Part shown: positions 9,730 through 19,050 of the stretch, piece by piece
Layout: every line of letters begins with the position of its first letter
Position numbering within the stretch: the stretch's first letter is position 1
From: Trichormus_B sp936914905
Lineage (GTDB): Bacteria > Cyanobacteriota > Cyanobacteriia > Cyanobacteriales > Nostocaceae
Direction: 5' to 3' (one strand)
Assembly (NCBI RefSeq): GCF_039871975.1
Contig: NZ_JBDPLL010000001.1
DNA length: 64,000 bases
Program-made: the position numbers and the translations under genes
The notes under the pieces: model-generated
What the model was told of the DNA's origin: nothing
The model's input: only the letters and a program-made list of their open reading frames with translations
Databases searched by the model: none

Positions 9730-11175
9730 ACCTTTGAGCTTTTCAGCTTTTGCGATTGCTTCGTTAATATCGCCTACCAAGTAGAAAGCTTGCTCTGGTA
9801 AAGCATCCAACTCACCGGAGAGAATCTTCTGGAAACCTTTGATGGTGTCTTCCAACTTCACATACTTACCAGGAGAACCAGTAAATACTTCAGCTACGAA
9901 GAAGGGCTGAGACAAGAAACGCTCAACTTTCCGCGCCCGTGCTACAATCAGACGGTCTTCTTCAGACAATTCATCTAAACCCAGAATGGCTATGATGTCT
10001 TGTAGTTCTTTGTATCGTTGTAGAGTTGATTGTACAGCGCGAGCAGTATTGTAGTGTTCATCACCAACAATGTTGGGCTGTAGCATGGTAGAAGTAGAAC
10101 CCAGAGGATCAACTGCTGGATAGATACCCTTAGCTGCCAAACCACGAGACAATACTGTTGTACCATCCAAGTGAGCAAAGGTAGTTGCAGGTGCGGGGTC
10201 AGTCAAGTCATCCGCAGGTACATATACAGCTTGAATAGAAGTAATAGAACCTTCGGTGGTAGAAGTAATCCTTTCTTGCAATGCACCAACGTCTGTACCC
10301 AGAGTAGGCTGATATCCTACCGCAGAAGGCATCCGTCCCAATAGTGCGGATACTTCAGAACCAGCTTGTACAAACCGAAAAATGTTGTCAACAAACAGCA
10401 ATACATCTTGCTTGTTCACATCACGGAAATACTCAGCCATTGTCAAACCAGACAAACCAACCCGCATTCTAGCTCCGGGTGGTTCGTTCATTTGACCGTA
10501 AACTAGAGCAATCTTAGACTCATTGAGGTTGTCTTTGTTGATAACTCCAGATTCAATCATTTCATTGTAGAGGTCATTACCTTCACGAGTACGTTCACCC
10601 ACACCCGCGAATACAGACACACCACCGTGTTGGGTAGCAATGTTGTTTATCAATTCCATCATGATCACGGTTTTACCAACACCAGCACCGCCGAACAGAC
10701 CAATTTTACCGCCGCGTCGGTAGGGAGTCAGTAAGTCAACAACTTTAATCCCAGTTTCAAACACAGAAGGTTTGGTTTCCAATTCTATGAATTTAGGAGC
10801 ATCACGGTGGATCGGTAGTCTCGCTTCAGCGTTTACAGCTCCTTGGTTATCTACAGGATCGCCCAAAACGTTGAAAATTCTACCCAGAGTAGCTTTACCT
10901 ACGGGTACCCTGATGGGAGCGCCAGTATCAACGGCTTCTAAACCACGTACTAATCCGTCAGTGCTACTCATCGCCACGGCTCTAACTCGGTTGTCACCTA
11001 GCAATTGCTGTACTTCAACGGTCAGGCTGATGCTTTGTCCAGCTTCGTTAGTGCCTTTGATGGTCAAAGCGTTGTAGATTTGGGGTAATTTACCGCCCGG
11101 GAACTTAACGTCTACAACTGGACCAATGATTTGGGTAATGTAACCTATGTTTGTTTTTTCTGCGGTGGTGACCAT
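9727..11175 (-). CDS. atpD: F0F1 ATP synthase subunit beta
   Basis: The 482-residue catalytic beta subunit of ATP synthase, which carries the nucleotide-binding catalytic sites of the F1 head on the thylakoid membrane. Visible signatures are the Walker A loop GGAGVGKT, GERTREGNDLYNEM with the catalytic Glu/Arg region, the Walker B region VLLFVDNIFRF, the ATPase alpha/beta signature PAPATTFAHLD, and DELSEED near residue 395. Length and sequence are typical of cyanobacteria, where the gene is often named atpB. It is the first gene of the beta-epsilon unit; about 250 bases without a recognisable gene lie upstream and should hold the promoter. Confidence 0.98.
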   Translation of the reverse strand: MVTTAEKTNIGYITQIIGPVVDVKFPGGKLPQIYNALTIKGTNEAGQSISLTVEVQQLLGDNRVRAVAMSSTDGLVRGLEAVDTGAPIRVPVGKATLGRIFNVLGDPVDNQGAVNAEARLPIHRDAPKFIELETKPSVFETGIKVVDLLTPYRRGGKIGLFGGAGVGKTVIMMELINNIATQHGGVSVFAGVGERTREGNDLYNEMIESGVINKDNLNESKIALVYGQMNEPPGARMRVGLSGLTMAEYFRDVNKQDVLLFVDNIFRFVQAGSEVSALLGRMPSAVGYQPTLGTDVGALQERITSTTEGSITSIQAVYVPADDLTDPAPATTFAHLDGTTVLSRGLAAKGIYPAVDPLGSTSTMLQPNIVGDEHYNTARAVQSTLQRYKELQDIIAILGLDELSEEDRLIVARARKVERFLSQPFFVAEVFTGSPGKYVKLEDTIKGFQKILSGELDALPEQAFYLVGDINEAIAKAEKLKG

Positions 11176-11429
11176 GCTGCGCCTAAATGATTGAAGCTAT
11201 GTTTGAGAGTCGGTCGTCTAAGACCTGAGATCAACTAATATCATCTTTTAGGTTAGCACTTAACGACCCCTCTCTTCGCCATAAATTCATTATTAAGACA
11301 GGTATGTGGAATCAATTTTACCGCTAGCCTCTTAAAGGCGATGCTACAGACTTAAAATCAAAACTGCCATGTCAGTGAAGCCGTGACACAGCAGAAGTTA
11401 AGTTTAAGAGTAAATTTATTTATTGCTTG

Positions 11430-12034
11430 TTACACTTTAATCGCAACTTTTTCTTGTTTGCGCTTGGGAAGAGAGGTAACGCTAAAAGCACCTAAGCCTA
11501 ACATACCAATGAGAGAAGCAGGTTCGGAACTGATTTAGTCAAGCTGACATCATCAATCAACAATCCAATATTATCTCCACCAACTCCCTCAAAAGCTAAT
11601 TTAGCACTTGTATCTGAGGCAACGGTGAAACTGCGGGTAAAAGTAGTAAAACCTTGGGTTGATGGCAGTATGAAACTTTCGTTAAACAAGCTACCCAGAG
11701 ATACAATCACCTAGTTATTTCCATTATTTCGTTGGTCTCCAGCTAGTTTAAATGAAAGATTAACTAAGTCACCTTAAGCAAACACAAAGGTGGATTTAGA
11801 TGAGAGTTTACCAGCATTGGATATTGAACCCTCTGCATCTACGTATAGTCAATTACCAGGCAAGAAGTCGGAATATCCATTGATATCAACTGTCCCATCT
11901 GTGACATTGAACTTAGTAAAGCTACCATAATTTAATACGCTAGAACCATTATTCTCGGTGTTAAAATTTTCCTCTAAAAGAGTAATCGTCGCAGCTTGAG
12001 CATTTACTATTACACTCAGTTCTATTACTAGCAT
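11430..12034 (-). pseudogene. Broken PEP-CTERM secreted protein gene
   Basis: One minus-strand frame encodes a secreted protein with residual signal-peptide end (NAQAATITLLEENF) and a beta-rich body ending in GGDNIGLLIDDVSL. The frame is cut by TGA, TAA and TAG codons (contexts PGN*LYVDAEG, FVFA*GDLVN, GNN*VIVSLG). A one-base loss then shifts the frame exactly at the VPEP motif; in the new frame the tail reads SEPASLIGMLGLGAFSV then a basic LPKRKQEK end, a normal PEP-CTERM sorting signal. The start of the signal peptide also looks eroded. Such proteins are normally exported and processed by an exosortase. The specific function is unknown. Confidence 0.8.
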
Positions 12035-12254
12035 ACAATTGTGTTTATAAATACCTATAGCAATAGACTTACTGTACTCATAGTATTTCTTCCTGAAGAA
12101 CGAGTTTTCTTCGGGAGTAACACTATTTTGTGAGGTGGGGCAAAAAGTGTGCGATTACTAAACCCAAAACAGGCATCGATAAAAATTATTTACCGTACGA
12201 TTGAAATATCGTATACATATATATTGAGCGAAATCATTTAAATAAATTTATCAG

Positions 12255-12760
12255 ATGAGAGAAGTTGAGACAGACTGGTATTATAGTCAAAAAAAGGTAG
12301 GATTTCCAAAAAAAAAACAGGGAACACCTACCATTAATGTAATGATAGAAAATATATATTCAAGTCTTGATTTAGGCAAATGTTTGAAATATTTTCAAGA
12401 GCAAGTTACGAAAATTCTAGAAATCAATAACATTCCCGAATGGAATGGACAAACTTTTAAGACCCATCAATAAAAGATTAGAGAAGCTGCACTAATGTGG
12501 ATGAATTTATTGCTTCAGCAGTAAGAGACGATTCTAAAACTCTGGTTAAACAAAGAAATTATTTATTACGTGCCCATAGGGAAAAATGTTTGAATTATGC
12601 TAAAGTTTTAGACCGTCAATTACCTATTGTTAGTGGATCAATCGAAAGTTTAGTTCGCTCAGTTTTCAATCTAAGAATGAAAGGAAACAATAAATTTTGG
12701 TTAAAATAAAATGCGGAAATTATGTTACATTTTCGTTGTCAATAGACTTCTCCACAAAAG
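12255..12760 (+). pseudogene. Internally deleted transposase relic
   Basis: The first ~72 codons end in NNIPEWNGQTFKTHQ, then a TAA, and the same frame continues KIREAALMWMN, which resembles the N-terminus of a long cyanobacterial transposase. A second frame from about 12497 gives LRAHREKCLNYAKVLDRQL, then VSGSIESLVRSVFNLRMKG, a C-terminal transposase signature; it stops at a TAA and continues as NAEIMLHFRCQ. The middle, including any catalytic core, is missing. Family assignment (ISKra4-like or a relative) is tentative. Confidence 0.6.
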
Positions 12761-12939
12761 ATAAAGAACTTACTGTGAAAGCGTTACACGAACTATAACT
12801 GGTATGAAATACTAATTGTGGCTGAACGCAAGAATAAGAGTTTGGGGATAAAAATATTAAAATTCTTAAAAGTTTTAATATTAAAAGTTTTGAGAAACAT
12901 AGCTTTCTAAACAAGATAGTCCAAAGGCTGATAATTCAA

Positions 12940-13855
12940 ATATCATGACTTAGTATAAATGAATAATTTAGCTCTAACCTAACTGATCCACATACTGCCA
13001 TTATCACCTGATTATAAAGATGTCGAGCTAAAGGAAATCTATCACTGGCTACTCGAAAAGTTTTGACTCTACATATGAGATATTAAATACCAATTCCTCT
13101 TGATGATATTTTCTTCTCGTCTTCTTTTTCAATCTCTGAAGGTTCAGCTTTTTTTGGCTTATTATAAGGTTCTGATAAGGTGTGGTAATAAATTTTTCTC
13201 CTATATAAGCTTTGTCTCCCAGGAATCTTCATTTTGCATCTAGATTTTGGCGATTATTCCTAAATAGTGTAATATCACTTATCTTACCTAGTTATTCAAT
13301 GGAGATATCAACTATATCTTCACCTCCTGGTAATACTATAAATTGATTTTTTAGTGTGTGTATTTTCTTCTTGCCTGAATAGTGTTCTTTTTGCCATTGA
13401 TAGTCAGCTGGTCTTTCTAGAGCTTATTCTGCACTATCTATTATTAATTCATACTCACTCAGTCTTTCCCATGATTATTGATGTTTTTGCTCATCTTTTT
13501 TTGCCTCTTATATTTGGGAGATAGGTAAAACTTCCCTCAGATTTTATACCCAAGAATTAAATGCGTTATTTGCTTTTGTCCTCGATACATCAAACAATAA
13601 TCCTAGAATTTAAAATGTTGGCTTCTGTTTCAGGTCTACTAGGCATAGACATACTCCCTCATTTGGGGTCTTGCCTGCTTTACATCCTCCTCCAAACCCT
13701 ATTAACCTAATTTTTCTTTGTTCAATTTCTGCTTGTTTCTCTAGATCCCTTTTTTCTGCTAATGCTAGTAATATCATAAAGTCTTCATACTTAGTCCCAA
13801 TTAATCTTTTTGATTCCTGGGGGTATAATTCTATTCTTTCTAGGGGACTTGTCAT
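12940..13855 (-). pseudogene. IS5-like (DDE_Tnp_4) transposase relic
   Basis: Reading down the minus strand from the ATG at 13855, the protein contains KTPNEGVCLCLVDLKQKPTF, a stop, then ILGLLFDVSRTKANNAFNSW, and further on ADYQWQKEHYSGKKKIHTLK, GDKAYIGEKFITTPYQN and FRVASDRFPLARHLYNQV. These are the HTH and DDE segments of HARBI1-like IS5-group transposases. At least six in-frame stops and frame changes make it dead. A relative, equally broken, is at 30780-31210. Confidence 0.75.
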
Positions 13856-14263
13856 TATTGATATACACAGTTACATTTCTTGTGTTTATTTCCCCACAAA
13901 ATTTATTTTAAAGATAGGTCTAATGGATAGCTGGAAGTTGGCATAATTTCTGTAATTCCATTTACACCTATTTTATCCATCTTCCAACTGTCTAATATTT
14001 TAGACCTACAACTCCTATGTAACAGAATTTTCTATGCTAATCAATACCTGGTTATTTGCTTACTGACGGAAGCAGCTTATTCCCACCAGCCAGAAATTAT
14101 TGAATGCAAGTCTTCTTAGGATATTTTGAGAAGATACTTCGTCTTGCAATTTTATGTACTTAATGTAATTTATTTTACTTTGATTACAGAAAAATATTTT
14201 AGCGCTGTCTGTGGTTAGCGTAGCTAAGAGAACACTTCTTGCCCCACCTCACAAAATCGTGTT

Positions 14264-14620
14264 GCTCCCTTTTCTTGTTGCCTTCAATGTAACTGACACT
14301 AATACGGTTTTTAAATACCTGTAAAGCGTTTTTTTGGGAACTTCACATAGAATTCACTAAGATGAAAAACTACTAATTCGGGGGGGTAGGGTTAAAAAAC
14401 TTAAACTGTCAAGCTTTCAAACAAGTGAGTGGTAGATTTAATAAATAATGATATTTAAAGTTATGATGAAGCCGTAAAAATACCATTTTTTATACTATAG
14501 ATGACCATAGATTTCTCTCTTTGCAAACCTGTTCCCTATTAAAGGGTCAAAGGTGAATTTCTGCTCCAAACTACCTCAATTGCCTTAAAATCAGATTATG
14601 TCGCTTCATCCCTACTGCTT
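14264..14620. other. Spacer upstream of the SirB1-like gene; nothing recognised
   Basis: AT-rich sequence with homopolymer runs (a G7 run near 14380, a T7 run near 14325). No protein frame, RNA gene or clear repeat is supported. It should contain the promoter of the SirB1-like gene. Confidence 0.4.
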
Positions 14621-15436
14621 ATGAATTTCTCGTCAGCACGCCAGTATTTTTAGCAAGAGATTCAAGAACCTGACGAGTCTATCAACTTGGCCAGGGCAGC
14701 TTTATATATTGCACAGGAAGAATATCCCGACCTTGACCCAGAAGAATATTTAAATACCCTTGATACAATGGGATTTAAGTTACAAGAACATCTACCTTCC
14801 TGGCGCTATCCGCTGCGAATTATTCAATGTATTAACCAGTATTTTTACGAAGAGTTTGATTTTAGTGGTAATAACATAGATTATTATGACCCACGTAACA
14901 GCTTTTTCAATGATGTAATTGAACGCAGAACTGGTATTCCCATTACCTTGGCACTAGTTTATATGGAAGTAGCACGGGGGCTTAATTTTCTAATGGTGGG
15001 AATAGGAATGCCGGGACATTTCCTCATCCGTCCAGATATACAGGATATAGGGATTTTTGTTGATGCCTTCAATGGTGGTGAAGTCATCCTTGCACAAGAT
15101 TGCCAGGATAGGCTGTCACAAATTTATCAGCAATCGGTAACTCTACAAGCAGAATTTCTAGCACCAGTTAGTAATCGGCAATTTTTGGCGCGGATGTTGA
15201 CGAATTTGAAGTATATTTACCTCAAACAGCAGGATTTAGAAAAGAGTCTGGGAACGGTAGAAAGGATTTTGCTGTTGTTTCCAGGGACAAGTTTGGAATT
15301 AAGAGATAGAGGTTTGCTATGTTTCCAACTCGGGATATTTTCTCAAGCTATAGAAGATTTACAAACTTATCTAGTGAAAATACCAGATGCGGAAGATGCA
15401 GATGTGATTGGTCAATTATTGGAGAAACTAGATTAA
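14621..15436 (+). pseudogene. SirB1-family protein with an amber codon at position 11
   Basis: The conserved SirB1 (transglutaminase-like plus TPR) protein is readable from ATG 14621: MNFSSARQYF, TAG at 14651, then QEIQEPDESINLARAALYIA and onward without interruption to 15436. The body contains DYYDPRNSFFNDVIERRTGI and GIGMPGHFLI, conserved in the family, followed by a TPR-like C-terminus. The frame after the stop could start at the TTG at 14687, giving 249 residues that lack ~22 N-terminal residues. It is therefore either a recent nonsense mutation, a sequencing error, or a gene using internal initiation. The cellular role of SirB1 proteins in cyanobacteria is not established. Confidence 0.8.
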
Positions 15437-15486
15437 TCTTAACCTGATGCATATCTTCTCAACTCTGCTATGACGTGCAGAATCTA

Positions 15487-15930
15487 TTATTCAAAGCTTT
15501 CTGCTATTCGTTTGAGACGACGCAGTTGAGCTTGCATATCTGCTTTTGTCCAAGATGCAGCAAACGTATTAAAACCCCAACTGACTACAGGGTTAGGAAT
15601 TTGAAACTCAAAGCGGTTAACGAGAAGTGTACCTTTTGGTAGTGGTTGACATTCCCAGCGATCACTTCCCTGAAAGAATCCCTTAAATCCCCATACTACT
15701 AAACCTGGTTGCCTTTCTATCACTACAGTGTTTAAAGTGGGTTTAATAACAGGAATTTGAATTATAAACCGACTGCGACTACCAATATTTGTACTCCACA
15801 CTGTTCCCACAGGTTCGCAACGCAGAACAGGATTAAGCCAACGATGCATTAGGTTTAAATCCGTAAAGCAGCTTTCCACTACCGTAGCAGCGGCAAAAAT
15901 CTTTATTGATTGTTCTAGAACCTCGGACAT
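15487..15930 (-). CDS. SRPBCC-family (START-like) protein
   Basis: A 147-residue protein with the pattern of SRPBCC/polyketide-cyclase-like ligand-binding folds: an opening strand EQSIKIFAAATVVESCFTDL, the helix-grip segment MHRWLNPVLRCEPVG, and a long C-terminal helix TKADMQAQLRRLKRIAESFE. Such proteins bind hydrophobic ligands, but the ligand here cannot be told. No signal peptide or membrane segment is present. The gene lies between the SirB1-like gene (convergent) and the radical-SAM relic. The length is typical for single-domain members. Confidence 0.75.
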   Translation of the reverse strand: MSEVLEQSIKIFAAATVVESCFTDLNLMHRWLNPVLRCEPVGTVWSTNIGSRSRFIIQIPVIKPTLNTVVIERQPGLVVWGFKGFFQGSDRWECQPLPKGTLLVNRFEFQIPNPVVSWGFNTFAASWTKADMQAQLRRLKRIAESFE

Positions 15931-16020
15931 TTTTTAGTGGTGATGCTATTGCTGAGTTTATAGTCAACTACTATAGCAATTCTAAATCATTCATGAACAC
16001 AAAATTAGCCTAATATTCAT

Positions 16021-16057
16021 ATACCCGGATTCTTAAAGCAGTCGGGTATCTTTTTTT
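16021..16057 (+). terminator. Intrinsic terminator-like hairpin with T run
   Basis: ATACCCG and CGGGTAT form a 7-bp stem, followed by C and seven T. It is oriented for plus-strand transcripts and could end read-through from the SirB1-like gene or insulate the minus-strand genes. Confidence 0.5.
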
Positions 16058-16111
16058 ATGGATTATAAAAGGCGCTACTTCAGAATATAATTGAACTGTA
16101 ATTAACTCAAC

Positions 16112-17692
16112 TCACGGTTTCTAACTGCACCCTTGGTGATCTTTCATCCAATTCCTGCTGCTGTAATAATGCTAATTCTGATTCTATTTCTGCTTCTACC
16201 TCATGACGAAAAGTGAAAAATCACCCACACCCAAGGCAATTAAATAGTCATATAATAAATTTGGTTTAGGCCATGCTATAATTATTAATTGCCACCAAAA
16301 ATCAAATCTTGTAGAACGCAAGATTCCCTGTCTTCAACAAATAGTCCCTCAAATATCCCACTCTGCTTTTGTTACAGTTAGTTGATATTAAGCCCGCCAA
16401 CCTTCCATCATCATAAAATGACGAAAAGTACGTTTGAGGTAAGGCATAGGTTCATACGAATTCCAAAAAGCTTCGATAAACTCGTCAGCTATTTCTGTCA
16501 TTAGACCAGTAGGAACAAAGTTAATTAAAGATTTTTGAGAACCAAGAAATTCACCTAACCCATCCATTAACCTTCCTTCTTTTTACAGCCGAGTCCACAT
16601 GGCTGTATTTGGTAATGCTTGCAATAAATTAAGATGGGCTTGGGGAATGTTCATTTTTTCCAAAAACTCTTGAATTCGTTTACCTGCACCAGGTTTTTCA
16701 TTATCGAATCCTAAGATAAAACCAGACATAATTTGTAATCCGGCTTTGGTAATTTTGTAGCAAGATTCCACGAAAGAGTTACGGGTAGTTTGTTCTTTAT
16801 TTGCTCCTACTAAACTTTCTACATCAGGAGTTTCAATAGCCACGAATACCTGAACAAAACCAGCTTTCACCATTAATTCTAATAATTCATCATCTTCTGC
16901 TAAATTCAAAGAAGCTTCGGTGAGTAAAGCAAAAGGATAATTTCGTTTTTCCATCCAGGGAATTAGTTACCTTAAAAAGATTTAAGCATTATGTATTTAT
17001 TGCCCATAAAGTTATCATCGACAATAAATACATAATGCCACCAACCCATCTGATATTATACTTCTATAATACTTCTAATTCTACTAAAATTCGTTCTGGT
17101 GTTTTGGTGCGGGGTTTGCGTACAAAAAGGTGATAATATCACAAAATTCACATTGAAATGGACAACCCCGTGAAAACTCCACAGTCATAGCTATGTAAGC
17201 ATTTAAGTCTAATAAATCAAATTTAGGTAAGGGACTTTGGGTAATATCCGGTTTTTCTGTAGCTTGGAAAATACCTTTTTCTTCTCCCTTTTCTAAGGCT
17301 TCTAAAAACACAGGGATGGTGATTTCTCCTTCATCTAAAATTAAATAATCCGCTCCTCCTTCTAAGAGAAATTCTGGTACAGATGTGTCAAAAGGTCCAC
17401 CGAATGGGACTTTTTTAGCTAACCTTTTACCTTTTCGAATTAATTCACCAAAATCTTGTTTTTGGATAATCATTGCAGAGATGATTATAATATCGCACCA
17501 TTCCCAATCTGCATCTGTTTCGAGACGGACATTACGATCGTACAATCTAATTTCCCAATCACTCGGTAACATCGCTGCTACTGTGATTAAACCCAGTGGG
17601 GGATTTATCGCACGTAACCTAGGCAAATCAAGGGTTTCCTAATAAGACCAGAAAGAACTAGGCATGATCGGCCAGAGTAGTAAAGCTCTCAT
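16112..17692 (-). pseudogene. B12-binding/radical SAM protein gene, wrecked
   Basis: A ~527-codon gene of the cobalamin-binding radical SAM family with a DUF4070-type C-terminus. From ATG 17692: MRALLLWPIMPSSFWSY, TAG at 17639-17641, then RLRAINPPLGLITVAAMLP and the iron-sulfur motif RGCPFQCEFCDIIT (CxxxCxxC). After the cluster the frame shifts; about 60 codons are scrambled around a perfect inverted repeat, then MEKRNYPFALLTEAS and FILGFDNEKPGA resume. A further stop follows PNTAMWTRL, while the C-terminus (EGRLMDGLGEFLGSQKS, then FRHEVEAEIESELALLQQQ) is readable to 16112. Relatives act on lipids or isoprenoids, but the substrate is not inferable here. Confidence 0.85.
16986..17038. repeat. 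Perfect 17-bp inverted repeat inside the radical-SAM relic
   Basis: GCATTATGTATTTATTG and its exact complement flank a 19-base loop. The loop together with part of the arms still encodes the family segment IVDDNFMGNK, so one arm looks like a templated copy of the other rather than an inserted element. Confidence 0.8.
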
Positions 17693-17937
17693 TTAGCACA
17701 TCCCCTTGATTTGCTTTCTTGTTAAAACCCATTTAGTTTTGAACTATATTTGAACTATAAAAGCTGAGGAAGTTAGTTGTTATCCATCTGGAGATACAGT
17801 TTTTTTAAGCTTCATTATTAAGCTTCATTATTAAGAAAATACATTTCAGTATAAAAATTATCTGTGTCGAAATTATGAGACAAAATATGTGGTAAATTAA
17901 CCTGAAAATAGATATAATATTTTTGGTACTTGAATGA

Positions 17938-18195
17938 ATGCGTGTTATTAGCAACAGAATACTTAGAGAATTTTGGGAAAAGCATTCCCAATCACAATCA
18001 GGACTTTTAGTCTGGTATCAGCGCATATTGGATTCTGAATTAGAAACTCTTAATGATGTTAGAAAAATTTTTCAATCGCGACTTATAACCTATATAAATT
18101 ACGAGTTTCAACTATTATTTATACGCACTGTACTCACTTACGCTGAATATGATAAGGAGAACTGGAAAAATGACGAGTGGTTAAAGAACTCCTAG
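17938..18195 (+). CDS. higB: HigB-type mRNA interferase toxin, internally deleted
   Basis: The 85-residue product starts MRVISNRILREFWEKHSQSQ and ends RTVLTYAEYDKENWKNDEW, both hallmark segments of HigB (RelE-fold, ribosome-dependent mRNA-cleaving) toxins. Full-length homologues have ~20 more residues in the middle, ahead of the YRLI strand; here FQS joins directly to RLITYINYEF, an in-frame deletion. Lacking a core strand, the toxin is probably inactive. It is followed 20 bases later by its antitoxin gene in the usual higBA order. No -10/-35 box can be assigned safely. Confidence 0.75.
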   Translation: MRVISNRILREFWEKHSQSQSGLLVWYQRILDSELETLNDVRKIFQSRLITYINYEFQLLFIRTVLTYAEYDKENWKNDEWLKNS

Positions 18196-18214
18196 TAACT
18201 ACTATATAAAGCTA

Positions 18215-18574
18215 GTGACCACATTTCCCCCACCTCCCATTACCAATGAACAAGAATTAATTGTTACCCAAAATCAAGTTAATTCTTTTTTGGATAAAGG
18301 AAATATTACACAAGATGATCGAGACTATCTCAATGTTCTAGGTACTCTTGTTTATGATTATGAACAGCAACATGAAAAAATGCCTACTCTAAAAGGTGTT
18401 GCACTGTTTCAAGGGTTGCTAGAAGCATCTAACCTAGAACCAAAAGATTTAGTTTCTATTTTAGAAAGTGAATCGATACTTTTAGATGTTATCAATGGTA
18501 AACGCCAATTAACAGAAAGGCAAATTCAAGACTTAGCAGTGTTTTCTCAAATAGATTCTACTTATTTAGTTTAG
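18215..18574 (+). CDS. higA: HigA-type antitoxin
   Basis: A 119-residue protein with GTG start, 20 bases after higB. The middle reads LNVLGTLVYDYEQQHEKMP and the C-terminal half is a helix-turn-helix of the XRE/HigA type (LFQGLLEASNLEPKDLVSIL then VINGKRQLTERQIQDLAVFS). Such antitoxins bind the toxin and repress the operon. The frame is intact, so it may survive as a repressor although its toxin looks damaged. The start is uncertain: no strong ribosome-binding site is visible and translation may be coupled to higB. Confidence 0.75.
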   Translation: MTTFPPPPITNEQELIVTQNQVNSFLDKGNITQDDRDYLNVLGTLVYDYEQQHEKMPTLKGVALFQGLLEASNLEPKDLVSILESESILLDVINGKRQLTERQIQDLAVFSQIDSTYLV

Positions 18575-18705
18575 TAATTTAGTTTAGTAATTTGCAGTAT
18601 TCAATTAATAGACTTATTGCAAAAGTCTAGAAAAGAGAAAAGGTAGTTTACCAAGAAGTCTACTAAATAGTAATTATGGATTCAGCTAAGAAGCTAATTT
18701 CTTAT

Positions 18706-18799
18706 GACTTACGCAGAAAGAATGTGACTGAAAACCTTTTTATTCCGTAGAGGTAATTCATGAATTACCTCTACTTTTGTGATCTTGTACGTAAGTCCT
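18706..18799. mobile_element. Miniature element (MITE) with perfect central palindrome
   Basis: Terminal inverted repeats of the GACTTACGCA / GACTTACGTACA type flank a perfect 28-bp palindrome at 18747-18774 (GTAGAGGTAATTCA and its complement). The ends resemble those of the IS701-like relic at 49.7 kb (GGACTTACGCATTGAC), suggesting trans-mobilisation by a related transposase. Confidence 0.65.
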
Positions 18800-19024
18800 G
18801 TTTCTTTGATTTGGTGCAGGTATATGGAAACCTATGTAAGTTCCTACAGCTACTTTTGTCAAATCTGTAAAGGTCCCACGAGTTGAGGGATCAATTACTG
18901 CCAAAACTAATGAACCAAAAACCAAAATTAAAACAACAAAAGCTAAAACTTGTTCTTTCTTAGAAAAGTTTATAAAGCCTCCAAATATTTTATCAGACCT
19001 CAAACGAGAATAAGGAGGAGGCAA
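18758..19024 (-). CDS. Small membrane protein of unknown function
   Basis: An 88-residue product with one strong membrane segment (VLAFVVLILVFGSLVLAVI, residues ~28-46) preceded by a basic N-terminus containing a KKEQ stretch and followed by an amphipathic TFTDLTKVAVGTYIGFHIP. The last ~12 codons run into the palindromic MITE at 18706-18799, so the original C-terminus may have been replaced. The family is not recognised. A start further upstream cannot be excluded. Confidence 0.45.
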   Translation of the reverse strand: MPPPYSRLRSDKIFGGFINFSKKEQVLAFVVLILVFGSLVLAVIDPSTRGTFTDLTKVAVGTYIGFHIPAPNQRNRTYVQDHKSRGNS

Positions 19025-19050
19025 GCAGACTTAACTGGACTTTAGACTAA

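Larger units (their letters stand above)
12119..14263. mobile_element. 2.1-kb block of dead transposases bounded by a 32-bp inverted repeat
   Basis: The stretch 12119-12150 (AACACTATTTTGTGAGG then TGGGGCAAAAAGTGT) is matched as an inverted repeat by 14232-14263 with only two or three differences. Between them lie a plus-strand transposase relic and a minus-strand transposase relic from an unrelated family, so this looks like a nested or composite insertion that has decayed. No intact gene is seen inside. Confidence 0.65.

Noticed and set aside
9990..11077. Open frames on either strand overlapping the ATP synthase beta gene
   Set aside because: They are shadows of a strongly conserved coding sequence and show no family resemblance.
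11430..17692. Stop-codon reassignment (readthrough of TAG or TGA) as an explanation for many interrupted genes
   Set aside because: All three stop codons interrupt frames, frameshifts and deletions co-occur, and intact housekeeping genes end normally; decay is simpler.
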